Source of the DNA: Agreia sp. PsM10
GTDB taxonomy: Bacteria > Actinomycetota > Actinomycetes > Actinomycetales > Microbacteriaceae
NCBI RefSeq assembly: GCF_030433855.1
Contig: NZ_JARUXC010000005.1
Span: forward strand, 1-64,000
Reading direction: 5' to 3'
Length of the DNA stretch: 64,000 bases
Position 1 is the stretch's first letter, and the number at the start of each line of letters is the position of its first letter. Positions 32,455 through 41,686 of the stretch are shown in pieces. Made by a program: the position numbers and the translations under genes. The notes beneath the pieces were generated by a model. The model had not been told where the DNA came from. It ran no database searches and saw nothing but the letters and a program-made list of their open reading frames with translations.

Positions 32455-34922
32455 GTGTCCTCACTCCGTCGATCGTCGTGATCGAGCCTAGTCGCCACTG
32501 CCGACAGCGCGGACGCGCCGACCGCCGACGGTGTTCGCTCGCTCCAGGCCACCAGTTCGTCGCCCTCGACGGAGATGACGATCAGCCCCATCCGGTCTGT
32601 TCTGAAGACCTGCGTCGCCGCGTCGGCGAGGATCGCGAGGATGCGGTCGTTCGGATGCCCGTAGTCGTTGTCGGCGCCCACGGAGATGATGCCGGCGCGG
32701 GCGTGGATGCGATCGTAGAGCTCGGCGCTCTGGTCGCCGGAGCCGTGGTGCGCCACCTTCACGACGTCGACCGGAGCGAGCGGCCCCTCGGACAGGAGCT
32801 GCAGCTGATCGCTCTCGCCGAGGTCGCCCAGGAAGAGGGCGTCGAGATCTCCTGAGAAGCGAAGGGTGACGCTCGCCCCGTTGCCTCGCAGCGTCGTGCG
32901 CTCGAGAGGCCACAGCACGCCCCATGTCAGGGTGCCGAGCGTCCCCTGATCTCCCCGCGCCGCCTCGTGCACGGCCGCGCCGGAATCGATCACCCGTCTC
33001 ACCACGGCCTCATCGGCGGGCCCGTCGGTCGGTCCGACCAGTGCGGTGTCGACCATGCCCGCCACCGCGGCGACACCGCCGATGTGGTCGAGGTCGAAAT
33101 GCGTGAGCACCAGCAGATCGATGCGGTCGATCTGCATCCTGTCGAGGCACGATCGGAGGGCCTCCGGCTCCGGGCCGGTGTCGATGAGGGCGACGGAGTC
33201 GCCGCTCCTCACGAGCACTGCGTCGCCCTGACCGATATCGCAGGCCGCGATGCGCCAGTTCTGCGGCACGGAGAGCCGGAGTGCGATCGTGCCCCCGACG
33301 AGCACGCCACCGTAGACCCCCACGACCGCAGTGACCAGCAGCACTCCCGCCGCACGGCGGAGTCGAGGTGCGCGGGAGGCGAGCACGACCCAGAGCGCCA
33401 GCGCCGTCAGTGCGAGCACGAGAAGGGCGCCGACGACGCCGGGCACCCAGGGCAGCCGGGCACCCGGTGCGTCCGAGAAGAAACGGGCGACGGCCCCGAT
33501 CCAGGCGGCGGGAAGCCAGCACAGCCAGGCCGCCGGAACGGCGAGAGGAGGCACGATTGCACCGAGGAGACAGGCCAGCAGCCCGACGACGGTGGCGACC
33601 GGCGCCGCCGGAGCCGCGAGCAGGTTCGCCGGGATGCTGTACGGCGCGATCGTGGGCGTGAGCAGGGCGAGCACGGGCTGGCAGGCGATCTGGGCCGCTA
33701 AGGGAACGGCGATGACGGCGGCGAGCCATGAAGGCATCCACCGACGCAGCGCCGCGGTGAGCGGTCGGGTGAGCACCAGCAGGCCCGCCGTCGCGAGGGT
33801 CGACAGGGCGAAGCCGAAGCTGTGCGAGAGCCACGGGTCGGTGACGATGAGGCTCACGACAGCAAGGCAGAGCACGGGCATCCCTCGCGCAGATCTCGAT
33901 GCGCCGATCGACAACAGCACGATCGCCGCCATGGCGGCCGCACGCACGACACTCGGCTGCGGAGTCACGAGCACCACGAAGAGCACGAGCACGGCCCCGG
34001 CCGCGCACAGTCGCGCCACCCGACGGAGCCCGGCGAACCCTGCAAGCAGCAGCGCGCCCGCGATGACGATGGCGCAGTTGGCACCGGACACGGCCGTGAG
34101 GTGGCTGAGTCCGCTGTCTTTCATCGCCTGATCGAGCGATGCGTCGACGAGCGAGTCGTCGCCCAGCGCGAGCCCGGGAACCAGGTCGGCACCGTCGCCC
34201 GGGAGACTGCGCGCGGCGTCGGTGAACCCGGCACGAAGTCCCGCCGCCCAGGCGAGGTGCCAGCCCGGCTGCCGGATGAGCTGGGGATGACCCTCGACGA
34301 ACACCAGCCAGGAGGTCTGTGACCCGTCGTCAGTGGCACGGAAACGGCCCTCGACGCGGATAGTCGACCCGATCGCGGGGGCGTCGGCCGTGTCGAGGCC
34401 ATCGACGAAGAGCAGGACCCGCGTCGACGTCACGTCGCTGCGGCCGCGACCGTCGTCGATGCGTTCGAGGGTCGCCTCGAACCGCACCCCCGACACGGCC
34501 TCTCCCCCGAATCCCGAGTGCGTCGTCTCGGACGGCGTACCCGTGACCGAGAGCTGGGCCGTCAACGCACTCTGCGCCGAGTCGACGAGCAGCGGGGGCT
34601 CTCGTGCCGGCTGCATGACCAGCACGCCCGCGGCCACGCACGAGCAGAGCGCGGCGCACACCATCACGGTGGGGAGGGCACGGAGCAGACCGACGCCGAC
34701 TCGGCCTGATGGCGACCGGCGGCGTCTCGCGCTCAGTCCGCGCCAGAGCAGCAGGCTGACGAGCAGCGCGGCGACGGCGCCCACGAGAACGGCTGCGGCG
34801 TCGTGCGGTCGTGCGACGATCACGAATGCCGCAGCCCAGGTGCCACCGGCCGGAACCGTGAGGCGGTGATCGGCGAATCGCGAGCCCGTCGAACGCTGCT
34901 CCCCCGCCGCCGGCCGGGTCAT
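32304..34922 (-). CDS. comEC: ComEC/Rec2 family DNA-uptake channel protein
   Basis: 872 aa as read. An N-terminal DUF4131/OB-like part, the multi-helix competence domain (about 235-530, with LTAVSGANCAI) and a C-terminal metallo-beta-lactamase domain with LTHFDLDHIGG (about 605-615) and VKVAHHGSGDQ. It forms the inner-membrane channel for ssDNA uptake, with ComEA as DNA receptor. ATG at 34922 overlaps comEA by 4 bp. Oddity: the last 50 or so residues lie over holA and look non-native; a one-base frame change would end the protein at 32488. Confidence 0.92.
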   Translation of the reverse strand: MTRPAAGEQRSTGSRFADHRLTVPAGGTWAAAFVIVARPHDAAAVLVGAVAALLVSLLLWRGLSARRRRSPSGRVGVGLLRALPTVMVCAALCSCVAAGVLVMQPAREPPLLVDSAQSALTAQLSVTGTPSETTHSGFGGEAVSGVRFEATLERIDDGRGRSDVTSTRVLLFVDGLDTADAPAIGSTIRVEGRFRATDDGSQTSWLVFVEGHPQLIRQPGWHLAWAAGLRAGFTDAARSLPGDGADLVPGLALGDDSLVDASLDQAMKDSGLSHLTAVSGANCAIVIAGALLLAGFAGLRRVARLCAAGAVLVLFVVLVTPQPSVVRAAAMAAIVLLSIGASRSARGMPVLCLAVVSLIVTDPWLSHSFGFALSTLATAGLLVLTRPLTAALRRWMPSWLAAVIAVPLAAQIACQPVLALLTPTIAPYSIPANLLAAPAAPVATVVGLLACLLGAIVPPLAVPAAWLCWLPAAWIGAVARFFSDAPGARLPWVPGVVGALLVLALTALALWVVLASRAPRLRRAAGVLLVTAVVGVYGGVLVGGTIALRLSVPQNWRIAACDIGQGDAVLVRSGDSVALIDTGPEPEALRSCLDRMQIDRIDLLVLTHFDLDHIGGVAAVAGMVDTALVGPTDGPADEAVVRRVIDSGAAVHEAARGDQGTLGTLTWGVLWPLERTTLRGNGASVTLRFSGDLDALFLGDLGESDQLQLLSEGPLAPVDVVKVAHHGSGDQSAELYDRIHARAGIISVGADNDYGHPNDRILAILADAATQVFRTDRMGLIVISVEGDELVAWSERTPSAVGASALSAVATRLDHDDRRSEDTWRLHAAQNHRRRPPSRNSRGSRCALRRSFWCPARSRSSPSEASGSCETC

Positions 34923-35575
34923 ACGACCGCCGCATCGCGAAGACCGTCGAGCGTCTTCTGCCCGATTCCCGGCACCTCGAGCAGCTGGTCGAGCGAAGTG
35001 AACGGGCCGTGCTCGTCGCGGTAGTCGATGATCTTCTTCGCCGTCTCCGGCCCGATGCGGGGCAGGGTCTCGAGGGCTGACGCGTCGGCGGTATTCAGGT
35101 CGACCGCGGCAGGCGCCGAACCGCTCGCATCGGTCGCCGATCCCTCTGGCGGCTGCGGCGGCACCTCGCCCACAGCCGGGGCGTAGAGCTGCTCGCCGTC
35201 GACGACGATGCGGGCGAGGTTCAGCTGCGCCTGGTCGGCCTCCGCCGTGTATCCCCCGGCGGCGGCGATGGCGTCGACGACGCGGGCGCCCTCGCGCAGC
35301 TCGTACAGCCCCGGCTTCGCCACCGAGCCGAGCACGTGCACGAAGATGACCGACGCGCTCGCCTGGCCACCGGCATCCGGCAACGGATCACCCGTGCCGC
35401 CCGCCGTCGACCCGCTCGTGCCGCCGGGGTTCGTGACGAGGACCTCGCTGCTGCCCCGCGGTGCCAGCGCCGACACGAGCACGGCCACGACGAGCACCGC
35501 GAGCACGATGACGATGCCCGCGCCGACCCCGATGCCGAGCCGAGCCCGCGCCGGGGGCGGCGATTCGGCATCCAT
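34919..35575 (-). CDS. comEA: ComEA-like helix-hairpin-helix DNA-binding protein
   Basis: 218 aa. A single N-terminal membrane anchor (about 14-37), a Gly/Ser/Thr-rich linker, an SLBB domain (about 75-135, FVHVLGSVAKPGLYEL) and a C-terminal pair of HhH motifs (VDLNTADASALETLPRIGPETAKKII and LLEVPGIGQKTLDGL). It binds dsDNA outside the membrane for transformation; in many actinobacteria natural competence has not been shown. It overlaps comEC by 4 bp. Confidence 0.94.
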   Translation of the reverse strand: MDAESPPPARARLGIGVGAGIVIVLAVLVVAVLVSALAPRGSSEVLVTNPGGTSGSTAGGTGDPLPDAGGQASASVIFVHVLGSVAKPGLYELREGARVVDAIAAAGGYTAEADQAQLNLARIVVDGEQLYAPAVGEVPPQPPEGSATDASGSAPAAVDLNTADASALETLPRIGPETAKKIIDYRDEHGPFTSLDQLLEVPGIGQKTLDGLRDAAVV

Positions 35576-35703
35576 GCGACCACGCTAGGTGTGCGACCCA
35601 AGACGACGATCGCCCCGGAACCACGCTGTGAACACCGCTCATGCTGCGGCGATTGGTGAGGAGAGGTCGGTAGACGGTACTTGTGCCGCATCTGCGACAG
35701 ACT

Positions 35704-35752
35704 GTTCAGGAGACACTCTGAACGAATGCGGCGGAGATGAGGCGAGAGCCTC
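35704..35752 (+). other. Structured leader upstream of small membrane gene
   Basis: Two hairpins are visible in the gap before the gene at 35782: GTTCAG - 8 nt - CTGAAC (35704-35723) and GAGGC-GAGA-GCCTC with a GNRA-type tetraloop (35739-35752), the latter 29 bp before the start codon. They match no riboswitch class I know. The 206-bp gap (35576-35781) holds no other recognisable element. Confidence 0.35.
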
Positions 35753-35781
35753 ACCGTCCTCCTCAACCAGTCAGGCGAGAC

Positions 35782-36141
35782 ATGGAACCTATAACGTACG
35801 ACAACTCACGCGGACTGTCATTCCCCCGGCTGCGAACTGCACTCTGGGCCGTGATCGTCGTGTCAGCGATCGCGTCCCCGGCTATCGGCCTATCGCAATC
35901 GCTGAGCCACCCGTACGATCCCTGGTACATGCATGGGTGGCCGATATTCGCGGTCTTCGTGGCGACACTCGTGCTCGTCGGCGCCGCCAATGTGCTCGCC
36001 TGGATCCGTGTCGCCCGCTGGTTGGCACGCCAGGAGATCGTCTACCGCGTGGTCGTGATCATCTGCCTTGCGGTGCTCTTCGCGCTGCTCAGCTTCTTCG
36101 CGATTCTGGGTCTGCTCTGGCTGCAGTTGGCCGTCTACTGA
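35782..36141 (+). CDS. Small membrane protein of unknown function
   Basis: 119 aa with three hydrophobic segments (about 18-38, 52-74 and 88-116) separated by short polar loops. No family is recognised. ATG at 35782 with AGGCGAG just upstream is preferred over the in-frame upstream codon at 35737, whose extra 15 residues are Arg/Pro-rich. It stands alone between divergent comEA and convergent leuS and looks like an accessory gene. Confidence 0.7.
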   Translation: MEPITYDNSRGLSFPRLRTALWAVIVVSAIASPAIGLSQSLSHPYDPWYMHGWPIFAVFVATLVLVGAANVLAWIRVARWLARQEIVYRVVVIICLAVLFALLSFFAILGLLWLQLAVY

Positions 36142-36171
36142 TGCCGGCGCCGTTCGCGCCGTGAGCTGCTA

Positions 36172-38760
36172 CTAGGCAAGCGGCTTCGTCGCGATACTCA
36201 CGACGCGCGGCGCGCGCACTACCACGTTGACGATCTGGCGGTCGCCGATCGCCCGCTGAACGGCGGCGGATGCCCGTGCCAGCGACTCGAGGTCGCTGCC
36301 GGCGATCGTGGGCGCCACCTCGAGGCGGTCACGCACCTTGCCGTCGACCTGCACGACCGCGGTCACCGACTCCTCGGTGAGCAGGGCGGGATCTGCTCCG
36401 CGCCAGCCGTAGGCCGAGACGGAGGCCGGGTAGCCGAGCCGCTCCCACATGTCCTCCGCCGTATAGGGCGCGAACAGGCTGAGGCCGAGGGCGATCGTCT
36501 CGACGGCCTCGCGCACGGCGGGGTCTGCGCCGCCAGGGCCCGAGTCGACGGCCTTGCGGGTCACGTTGACGAGCTCCATGATGCGGGCCACGACCACGTT
36601 GAACTTGAACGCCTCGATGAGCCCGGGAGCCTCGGCCAGGAACCGGTGCGTGACCCGGCGCAGGGCGATGTCACCGTCGCGCCAGTTGACCTCGGGCCGG
36701 CTGGTGACGTCGCCGGCCAGGCGCCATGCGCGAGCCAGGAACTTGGAGGAACCGGCGGGCGAGACGTCTGCCCAGTCGATGTCGTCTTCGGGCGGGCCGG
36801 CGAAGGCCATGGTGAGGCGCACGGCGTCGACGCCGTGCTCGTCGAGCTGGTCGCTCAGCTGCACGATGTTGCCCTTGGACTTCGACATCGCCGAGCCGTC
36901 CATGAGCACCATGCCCTGGTTCAGCAGCGCGCTGAAGGGCTCGGTGAACGAGACGAGGCCGAGGTCGAACAGCACCTTCGTGATGAAACGGGCGTAGAGC
37001 AGGTGCAGGATCGCGTGCGTGACGCCGCCCACGTACTGGTCGACGGGCGCCCACTTGTCGACGTCTTTCGGGTCGAACGCCTTCTCGCTGTCGTGCGGGT
37101 TGAGGAAGCGCAGGAAGTACCACGAGCTGTCGACGAAGGTGTCCATCGTGTCGGCGTCGCGCAGCGCCGGCGTTCCGTCGACGGGGTTGGTCACGTTGAC
37201 CCAGTCCTCCGCTGCGCCGAGCGGCGAGCTGCCGCGCGGCTTCAGGTCGAGACCGTCGCTCGGCGGCAGCAGCACGGGCAGCTGGTCTTCGGGAACGGGG
37301 ATCTCCTCGCCGTTCTCGCCGTGGATGATCGGGATGGGCGTGCCCCAGTAGCGCTGGCGCGAGATCAGCCAGTCGCGGAGCCGGTAGTTCTTGGCCGGCC
37401 GGCCTGAGCCCTGCTGCTGCAGGATCTCGATGGCCTTCTTGATGGCGTTGACCTTGGAGAGACCGTTGAGCGGGCCCGAGTTCATGAGCCTGCCGTCGCC
37501 GGCGAGCGCGATGCCCGTGACGGCGGGGTCGTAGCTGCCGAAGTTCGGGTCGTCGAGCATCTCGTCGGTGATGATCGGGATGGCGCCGGTCGCCGGAGCG
37601 GTGACGTCGACGACCATGCGGATCGGCAGGTCGAAGGCGCGGGCGAAGTCGAGGTCGCGCTGGTCGTGCGCGGGCACGGCCATCACGGCGCCGGTTCCGT
37701 AGTCGGCCAGCACGTAGTCGGCCGCCCAGATGGGCATGCGCTCTCCGTTGACCGGGTTGATCGCGTAACGCTCGAGGAAGACGCCGGTCTTGGGCCGGTC
37801 GGTGGCCTGCCGCTCGGTCTCGGTGCTCTTCTGCACGGCGGTCAGGTACTGCGTGAAAGCGGCCTGCACCTCGGGCGTGGATTCGGCCGCGAGTTCGATG
37901 GCGAGGTCGGAGTCGGGGGCGACGACCATGAAGGTCGCGCCGAAGAGCGTGTCGGGCCGCGTGGTGAACACCGTGACGGGCTCGTCGCGGCCCTCCACGG
38001 CGAAGTCGACGTCGGCGCCGATCGAGCGGCCGATCCAGTTGCGCTGCATGCTCAGCACCTTCGACGGCCATGAGCCCTCGAGCTGGTTCAGGTCGTCGAG
38101 CAGGCGGTCGGCGTAGTCGGTGATCTTGAAGTACCACTGGGTGAGCTTCTTCTTCACGACCACGGCGCCGCTGCGCTCGGAGGTGCCGTCGGGCAGCACC
38201 TGCTCGTTGGCGAGCACGGTCTGGTCTACCGGGTCCCAGTTGACCCAGCTGGCCTTGCGGTACGCGAGGCCCTTCTTGTACATCTGCAGGAACAGCCACT
38301 GGTTCCACTTGTAGTACTCGGGGTCACTGGTGTGCAGCACGCGATCCCAGTCGAACGAGGCGGCGTAGCGACGCATGCTGCGCTTCTGCTGCTCGATGTT
38401 GTCGTAGGTCCACTGGCGCGGGTCGAGGCCGCGCTTGATGGCGGCGTTCTCCGCCGGCAGGCCGAAGGAGTCCCAGCCGATGGGGTGCAGGACGTTGAAT
38501 CCCTGCTGGCGCCAGTAGCGGGCGATGACGTCTCCGAGTGCGTATGCCTCGGCGTGACCCATGTGCAGGTCTCCCGACGGGTAGGGGAACATGTCGAGCA
38601 CGTACTTGCGCGGGCGCTTGTCGCCGTCGAGGTCGGTCTTGAACGGCTGCATCTCGTCCCAGCGAGGGAGCCACTTGTTCTGGATGGCTGCGAAGTCGTA
38701 GTGGAGGGCCGGGTCGTTGCGGGGATCGTACTGCTCGGCGCTCGTCGTTTCGATGGTCAC
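36172..38760 (-). CDS. leuS: Leucyl-tRNA synthetase
   Basis: 862 aa class I synthetase. The HIGH-type motif is in [21 protein letters not shown] appears as AMSKSKGN, and the editing domain insert carries the [12 protein letters not shown] motif. The C-terminal LeuRS domain is present. GTG at 38760 was chosen; the upstream open frame encodes Arg/Pro-rich non-conserved sequence. No T-box leader is visible in the 144 bp before it. Confidence 0.97.
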   Translation of the reverse strand: MTIETTSAEQYDPRNDPALHYDFAAIQNKWLPRWDEMQPFKTDLDGDKRPRKYVLDMFPYPSGDLHMGHAEAYALGDVIARYWRQQGFNVLHPIGWDSFGLPAENAAIKRGLDPRQWTYDNIEQQKRSMRRYAASFDWDRVLHTSDPEYYKWNQWLFLQMYKKGLAYRKASWVNWDPVDQTVLANEQVLPDGTSERSGAVVVKKKLTQWYFKITDYADRLLDDLNQLEGSWPSKVLSMQRNWIGRSIGADVDFAVEGRDEPVTVFTTRPDTLFGATFMVVAPDSDLAIELAAESTPEVQAAFTQYLTAVQKSTETERQATDRPKTGVFLERYAINPVNGERMPIWAADYVLADYGTGAVMAVPAHDQRDLDFARAFDLPIRMVVDVTAPATGAIPIITDEMLDDPNFGSYDPAVTGIALAGDGRLMNSGPLNGLSKVNAIKKAIEILQQQGSGRPAKNYRLRDWLISRQRYWGTPIPIIHGENGEEIPVPEDQLPVLLPPSDGLDLKPRGSSPLGAAEDWVNVTNPVDGTPALRDADTMDTFVDSSWYFLRFLNPHDSEKAFDPKDVDKWAPVDQYVGGVTHAILHLLYARFITKVLFDLGLVSFTEPFSALLNQGMVLMDGSAMSKSKGNIVQLSDQLDEHGVDAVRLTMAFAGPPEDDIDWADVSPAGSSKFLARAWRLAGDVTSRPEVNWRDGDIALRRVTHRFLAEAPGLIEAFKFNVVVARIMELVNVTRKAVDSGPGGADPAVREAVETIALGLSLFAPYTAEDMWERLGYPASVSAYGWRGADPALLTEESVTAVVQVDGKVRDRLEVAPTIAGSDLESLARASAAVQRAIGDRQIVNVVVRAPRVVSIATKPLA

Positions 38761-38904
38761 GCGACTCTCAATTCTTGCTTGGGTTCGGCTGCTGGGGCCA
38801 AGATCGCCGCGGTGGACACCGGTGGACGCACGGCTTCTTCCGTGGCACCGGGGCGCGGCAGCAATCCATCGTACTAAACCTGCTCGCCGCGTATCGTTGA
38901 AGGC

Positions 38905-39504
38905 GTGGATGCGACCATCACCGATGCCGACGGAACGACCCGCTGCGGATGGGCCCACTCGGCACCCGAGATGCTGCCGTATCACGACGAGGAGTGGGGC
39001 AGGCCCCTGCACGGCGACCAGCCGCTCTTCGAGAAGCTCTGCCTCGAGACGTTCCAGGCCGGACTGTCGTGGATCACCATCCTGCGCAAGCGGGAGGCCT
39101 TCCGCGCGGCGTTCTCATCGTTCGACATCGACCGTGTGGCAACCTTCGACGACGGTGACGTCGACCGGCTGCTGTCGGATGCGCGGATCGTGCGCAACCG
39201 GGCGAAGATCAGCGCCGCCATCTCGAACGCCGGGGCCACGAAGCGGCTCATAGAGCACGACCCCGGCGCTCTCGACTCCCTTCTCTGGGGCTTCGCTCCC
39301 CCGCGGCGCACGGTCGCCCCCGAGTCCTACGCCTCCATCCCCGCGTCGACGCCGGAGTCCGCATCCGCGAGCGCCGCCCTCAAGAGGCTCGGCTACCGCT
39401 TCGTCGGTCCGACAACGCTCTATGCGCTCATGCAGTACGCGGGTCTCGTGAACGACCATGCGGCGGGATGCCATCTGGCCGTCGGCGAACCCGGCGCGCT
39501 GTAG
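38905..39504 (+). CDS. tag: DNA-3-methyladenine glycosylase I
   Basis: 199 aa HhH-type glycosylase that removes 3-methyladenine from alkylated DNA. Conserved pieces are [38 protein letters not shown] and the C-terminal NDHAAGCH; the terminal Cys and His residues form the zinc site. GTG at 38905 has TATCGT (38892-38897) seven bases upstream, so it may be leaderless. Divergent from leuS. Confidence 0.95.
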   Translation: MDATITDADGTTRCGWAHSAPEMLPYHDEEWGRPLHGDQPLFEKLCLETFQAGLSWITILRKREAFRAAFSSFDIDRVATFDDGDVDRLLSDARIVRNRAKISAAISNAGATKRLIEHDPGALDSLLWGFAPPRRTVAPESYASIPASTPESASASAALKRLGYRFVGPTTLYALMQYAGLVNDHAAGCHLAVGEPGAL

Positions 39505-39516
39505 CCGTACCGCCGC

Positions 39517-40875
39517 CTACAGGCCGAGCGCATCCAGCAGGGGTGCGGCCTTGAGACGCGTCTCCTCGACCTCGTCTTCGGGCACCGACAGGGCCGTGAT
39601 GCCCCCGCCCGTGCCGATGGATGCGCCGTCGGCGGTGAGCACGATGCTGCGGATCACCATGGCCAGGTCGAGCGCCCCGTCGAGACCGAGGTAGCCGAAG
39701 ACTCCGGCGTAGACCCCGCGCGGGCCTTGCTCGAGCCTGTTCAGGATGCGCATGGCGCTGATCTTCGGGGCTCCCGTCATCGAGCCGGCGGGAAAGAGCG
39801 CGGCGACGGCATCGAGGGAGTCGGCGTCCGGCGCCAGCTGCGCGGTGACCGTGCTGACGAGCTGATGCACCGAGCTGTAGCTCTCGATGGCGAGCAGACG
39901 GGTGACCTCGACCGAGCCGAGCAGCGCCACTCGCGAGAGGTCGTTGCGCATCAGGTCGACGATCATGAGGTTCTCGGCGCGTTCCTTGTCGCTGGAGAGG
40001 AGCTCGGCGCGCAGGCGGGCGTCGTCGTGGTCGGTCTCGCCTCGCGGACGGGTGCCCTTGATCGGCTTCGTCTCGACCGAGCCGCCCGCGTCGACCCGCA
40101 GAAACCGCTCGGGGCTCGCGCTGACGAGCGCCACCCCGTCGATGCGCAGGTAGCCGCCGTGGTGACTCGGGTTCGAGGCGCGCACCGCGAGGTAGGTCGA
40201 GAGGGGGTCGGGATGCACGGCCGCGGTGATCTGATTGGTGAGGCAGAGCTGGTAGGCGTCGCCCTGCCTGATCGACTCCTGGCAGTCGCGCACGAGACGC
40301 TCGTAGTCGTCGGCGCTGCGCCGCCACTGCGCCCGGGGCGCCCGCTCGAGAGCCCGGATGCCGCGGGGTCCCGGGAGCGGGAACGGCGCGGCAGCGGCGG
40401 CGCGGCCCAGCCGGGCCGTGTCGATCAGCCGGGCCGTGCGATCGAGCCAGCCCGCGGCATCCGGTTCGCCGTCGAGCGCGAGGAGCGTGATCGTGCGGGC
40501 ATCGTGATCGAACGCGATCGCGCGGGTGACCCAGAGCAGGGCGGCACCCGGCAGCCCCGTCGGCTCGGTGTCGACGCCGTGCTGGGCCGCGCCGAGCTCG
40601 TAGGAGAGCCACCCCACCCAGCCGAGGGCGAATCCGTCGGCCGGACGGTCGGCGAGGTCGATCTCCTTCCGGCGGCCTCGGAGCTGCTCGACGAGCCCGT
40701 GGATGTCGTGCGGCGACGCGATCGGTTCGCCCGCCCCGAGATAGCTCGTGCCCGTGGTGGCATCGATGCCGGAATCGAGCCAGAAGGAGTTCGGCTCCCG
40801 ACCGTAGACCTCGACGAACACCCGCTCGGGATCGACCCAGTGCTGCAGTGCTCTGGTGAGGAGGCGGCGGGACAC
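39517..40875 (-). CDS. pabB: Aminodeoxychorismate synthase component I
   Basis: 452 aa chorismate-binding enzyme making 4-amino-4-deoxychorismate for folate. The motif PIKGTRPRG with K273 distinguishes PabB from anthranilate synthase TrpE (PIAGT); YQLCLTNQI, SASPERFLRV and FPAGSMTGAPK are also present. No glutaminase (PabA) domain is fused. GTG at 40875 follows TACGCT by six bases, so it is probably leaderless. Divergent from pabC with 18 bp between the start codons. Confidence 0.95.
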   Translation of the reverse strand: MSRRLLTRALQHWVDPERVFVEVYGREPNSFWLDSGIDATTGTSYLGAGEPIASPHDIHGLVEQLRGRRKEIDLADRPADGFALGWVGWLSYELGAAQHGVDTEPTGLPGAALLWVTRAIAFDHDARTITLLALDGEPDAAGWLDRTARLIDTARLGRAAAAAPFPLPGPRGIRALERAPRAQWRRSADDYERLVRDCQESIRQGDAYQLCLTNQITAAVHPDPLSTYLAVRASNPSHHGGYLRIDGVALVSASPERFLRVDAGGSVETKPIKGTRPRGETDHDDARLRAELLSSDKERAENLMIVDLMRNDLSRVALLGSVEVTRLLAIESYSSVHQLVSTVTAQLAPDADSLDAVAALFPAGSMTGAPKISAMRILNRLEQGPRGVYAGVFGYLGLDGALDLAMVIRSIVLTADGASIGTGGGITALSVPEDEVEETRLKAAPLLDALGL

Positions 40876-40880
40876 TGTAA

Positions 40881-40887
40881 TAGCGTA
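40881..40887. promoter_or_regulatory. Overlapping opposed -10 elements of pabB and pabC
   Basis: The 7-bp sequence TAGCGTA reads TAGCGT on the plus strand (40881-40886), seven bases before the pabC GTG, and TACGCT on the minus strand (40887-40882), six bases before the pabB GTG. Both fit TANNNT at leaderless spacing, so the two promoters appear to share one melted segment. Confidence 0.6.
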
Positions 40888-40893
40888 GGCCGT

Positions 40894-41679
40894 GTGATCA
40901 CGCCCCGCCTTCTCGTCTGGACCGGGGCGGATCTGGTCGAGACCGAGTCGGAGCCTGCTCATCAGGGCGTGCAGGTCGCCGACAGCTGGCTCGTCGCGAG
41001 CGGCGGCGTGCGTGCCCTGCAGCTGCACCACGACAGGTTCCTGGCCGGGCTCGCGTCGGAGACCCGCATCGACCCCTCCGCGGCCGAGCGGTTCTGGAAC
41101 GCGGCGGTCGCCGAGCTTCCCCGCACAGGCGACTGGTTCCCCCGGGTCGACGCGATGCGAACGGGCGACGGGACGACCCTCGCCCTGCGCGTCCGCCCCG
41201 CTCCACCGCTCGGCGCCTCCGTGCGCGTCGCCTCGCTCGACGGGGGCGACCCGAGGACGGAGGCCGCGGTGAAGGGCCCCGACATCGAACGCCTCGGTGC
41301 GCTGAAGCGCGATGCCGCCCTCGACGACATCGACGAGCCCGTGATCGTGTCGGCCACGGGTCACGTCGTCGACGGCGCGACGAGCGCCCTGCTGTGGTGG
41401 AGGGGCGACAGACTGTTCGCGCCGTCGGCCTCCCTTCGCCGGGTCGACAGCGTGACGGCGAAGTCCATACGGCTGCTGGCATCGGCCACCGCGACGGAGT
41501 CGGGCGAGGAGTTCGCGACGGCGGCGCAGCTCGCCGGATGCGAGGTCTGGGTCGTGAACGCGCTCCACGGAATCCGTGTCGTCACCTCGTGGAGGAACGG
41601 CCCGAGGCTCACTCGCAACCCGCGCCGCGCCGCACTCTGGCAGCGGCGCCTCGACGCGCTCGTGCGCCCCTTGCCCTAG
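40894..41679 (+). CDS. pabC: Aminotransferase class IV, aminodeoxychorismate lyase-like
   Basis: 261 aa fold-type IV PLP enzyme that probably releases pyruvate from aminodeoxychorismate to give p-aminobenzoate. The likely Schiff-base lysine is K127 in AVKGPD, and VVDGATSALLWWRGDRL is the family's E/D-G-x-T/S phosphate-binding region, with Asp-Gly-Ala in place of the usual Glu-Gly. The start GTG at 40894 is in line with the leaderless -10. Assignment rests on family resemblance plus the divergent pabB. Confidence 0.85.
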   Translation: MITPRLLVWTGADLVETESEPAHQGVQVADSWLVASGGVRALQLHHDRFLAGLASETRIDPSAAERFWNAAVAELPRTGDWFPRVDAMRTGDGTTLALRVRPAPPLGASVRVASLDGGDPRTEAAVKGPDIERLGALKRDAALDDIDEPVIVSATGHVVDGATSALLWWRGDRLFAPSASLRRVDSVTAKSIRLLASATATESGEEFATAAQLAGCEVWVVNALHGIRVVTSWRNGPRLTRNPRRAALWQRRLDALVRPLP

Positions 41680-41686
41680 CGGGGAC

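Noticed and set aside
36671-38308. A 545-codon open frame within leuS in another frame on the same strand
   Set aside because: It is Arg/His-rich shadow sequence of leuS with no conserved motif.
38332-38877. Plus-strand open frame opposite the start of leuS
   Set aside because: It is antisense to conserved leuS codons, with no recognisable motif or ribosome-binding site.
38761-38904. Possible T-box or leader peptide before leuS
   Set aside because: There is no T-box bulge sequence, no terminator/antiterminator pair and no run of leucine codons.
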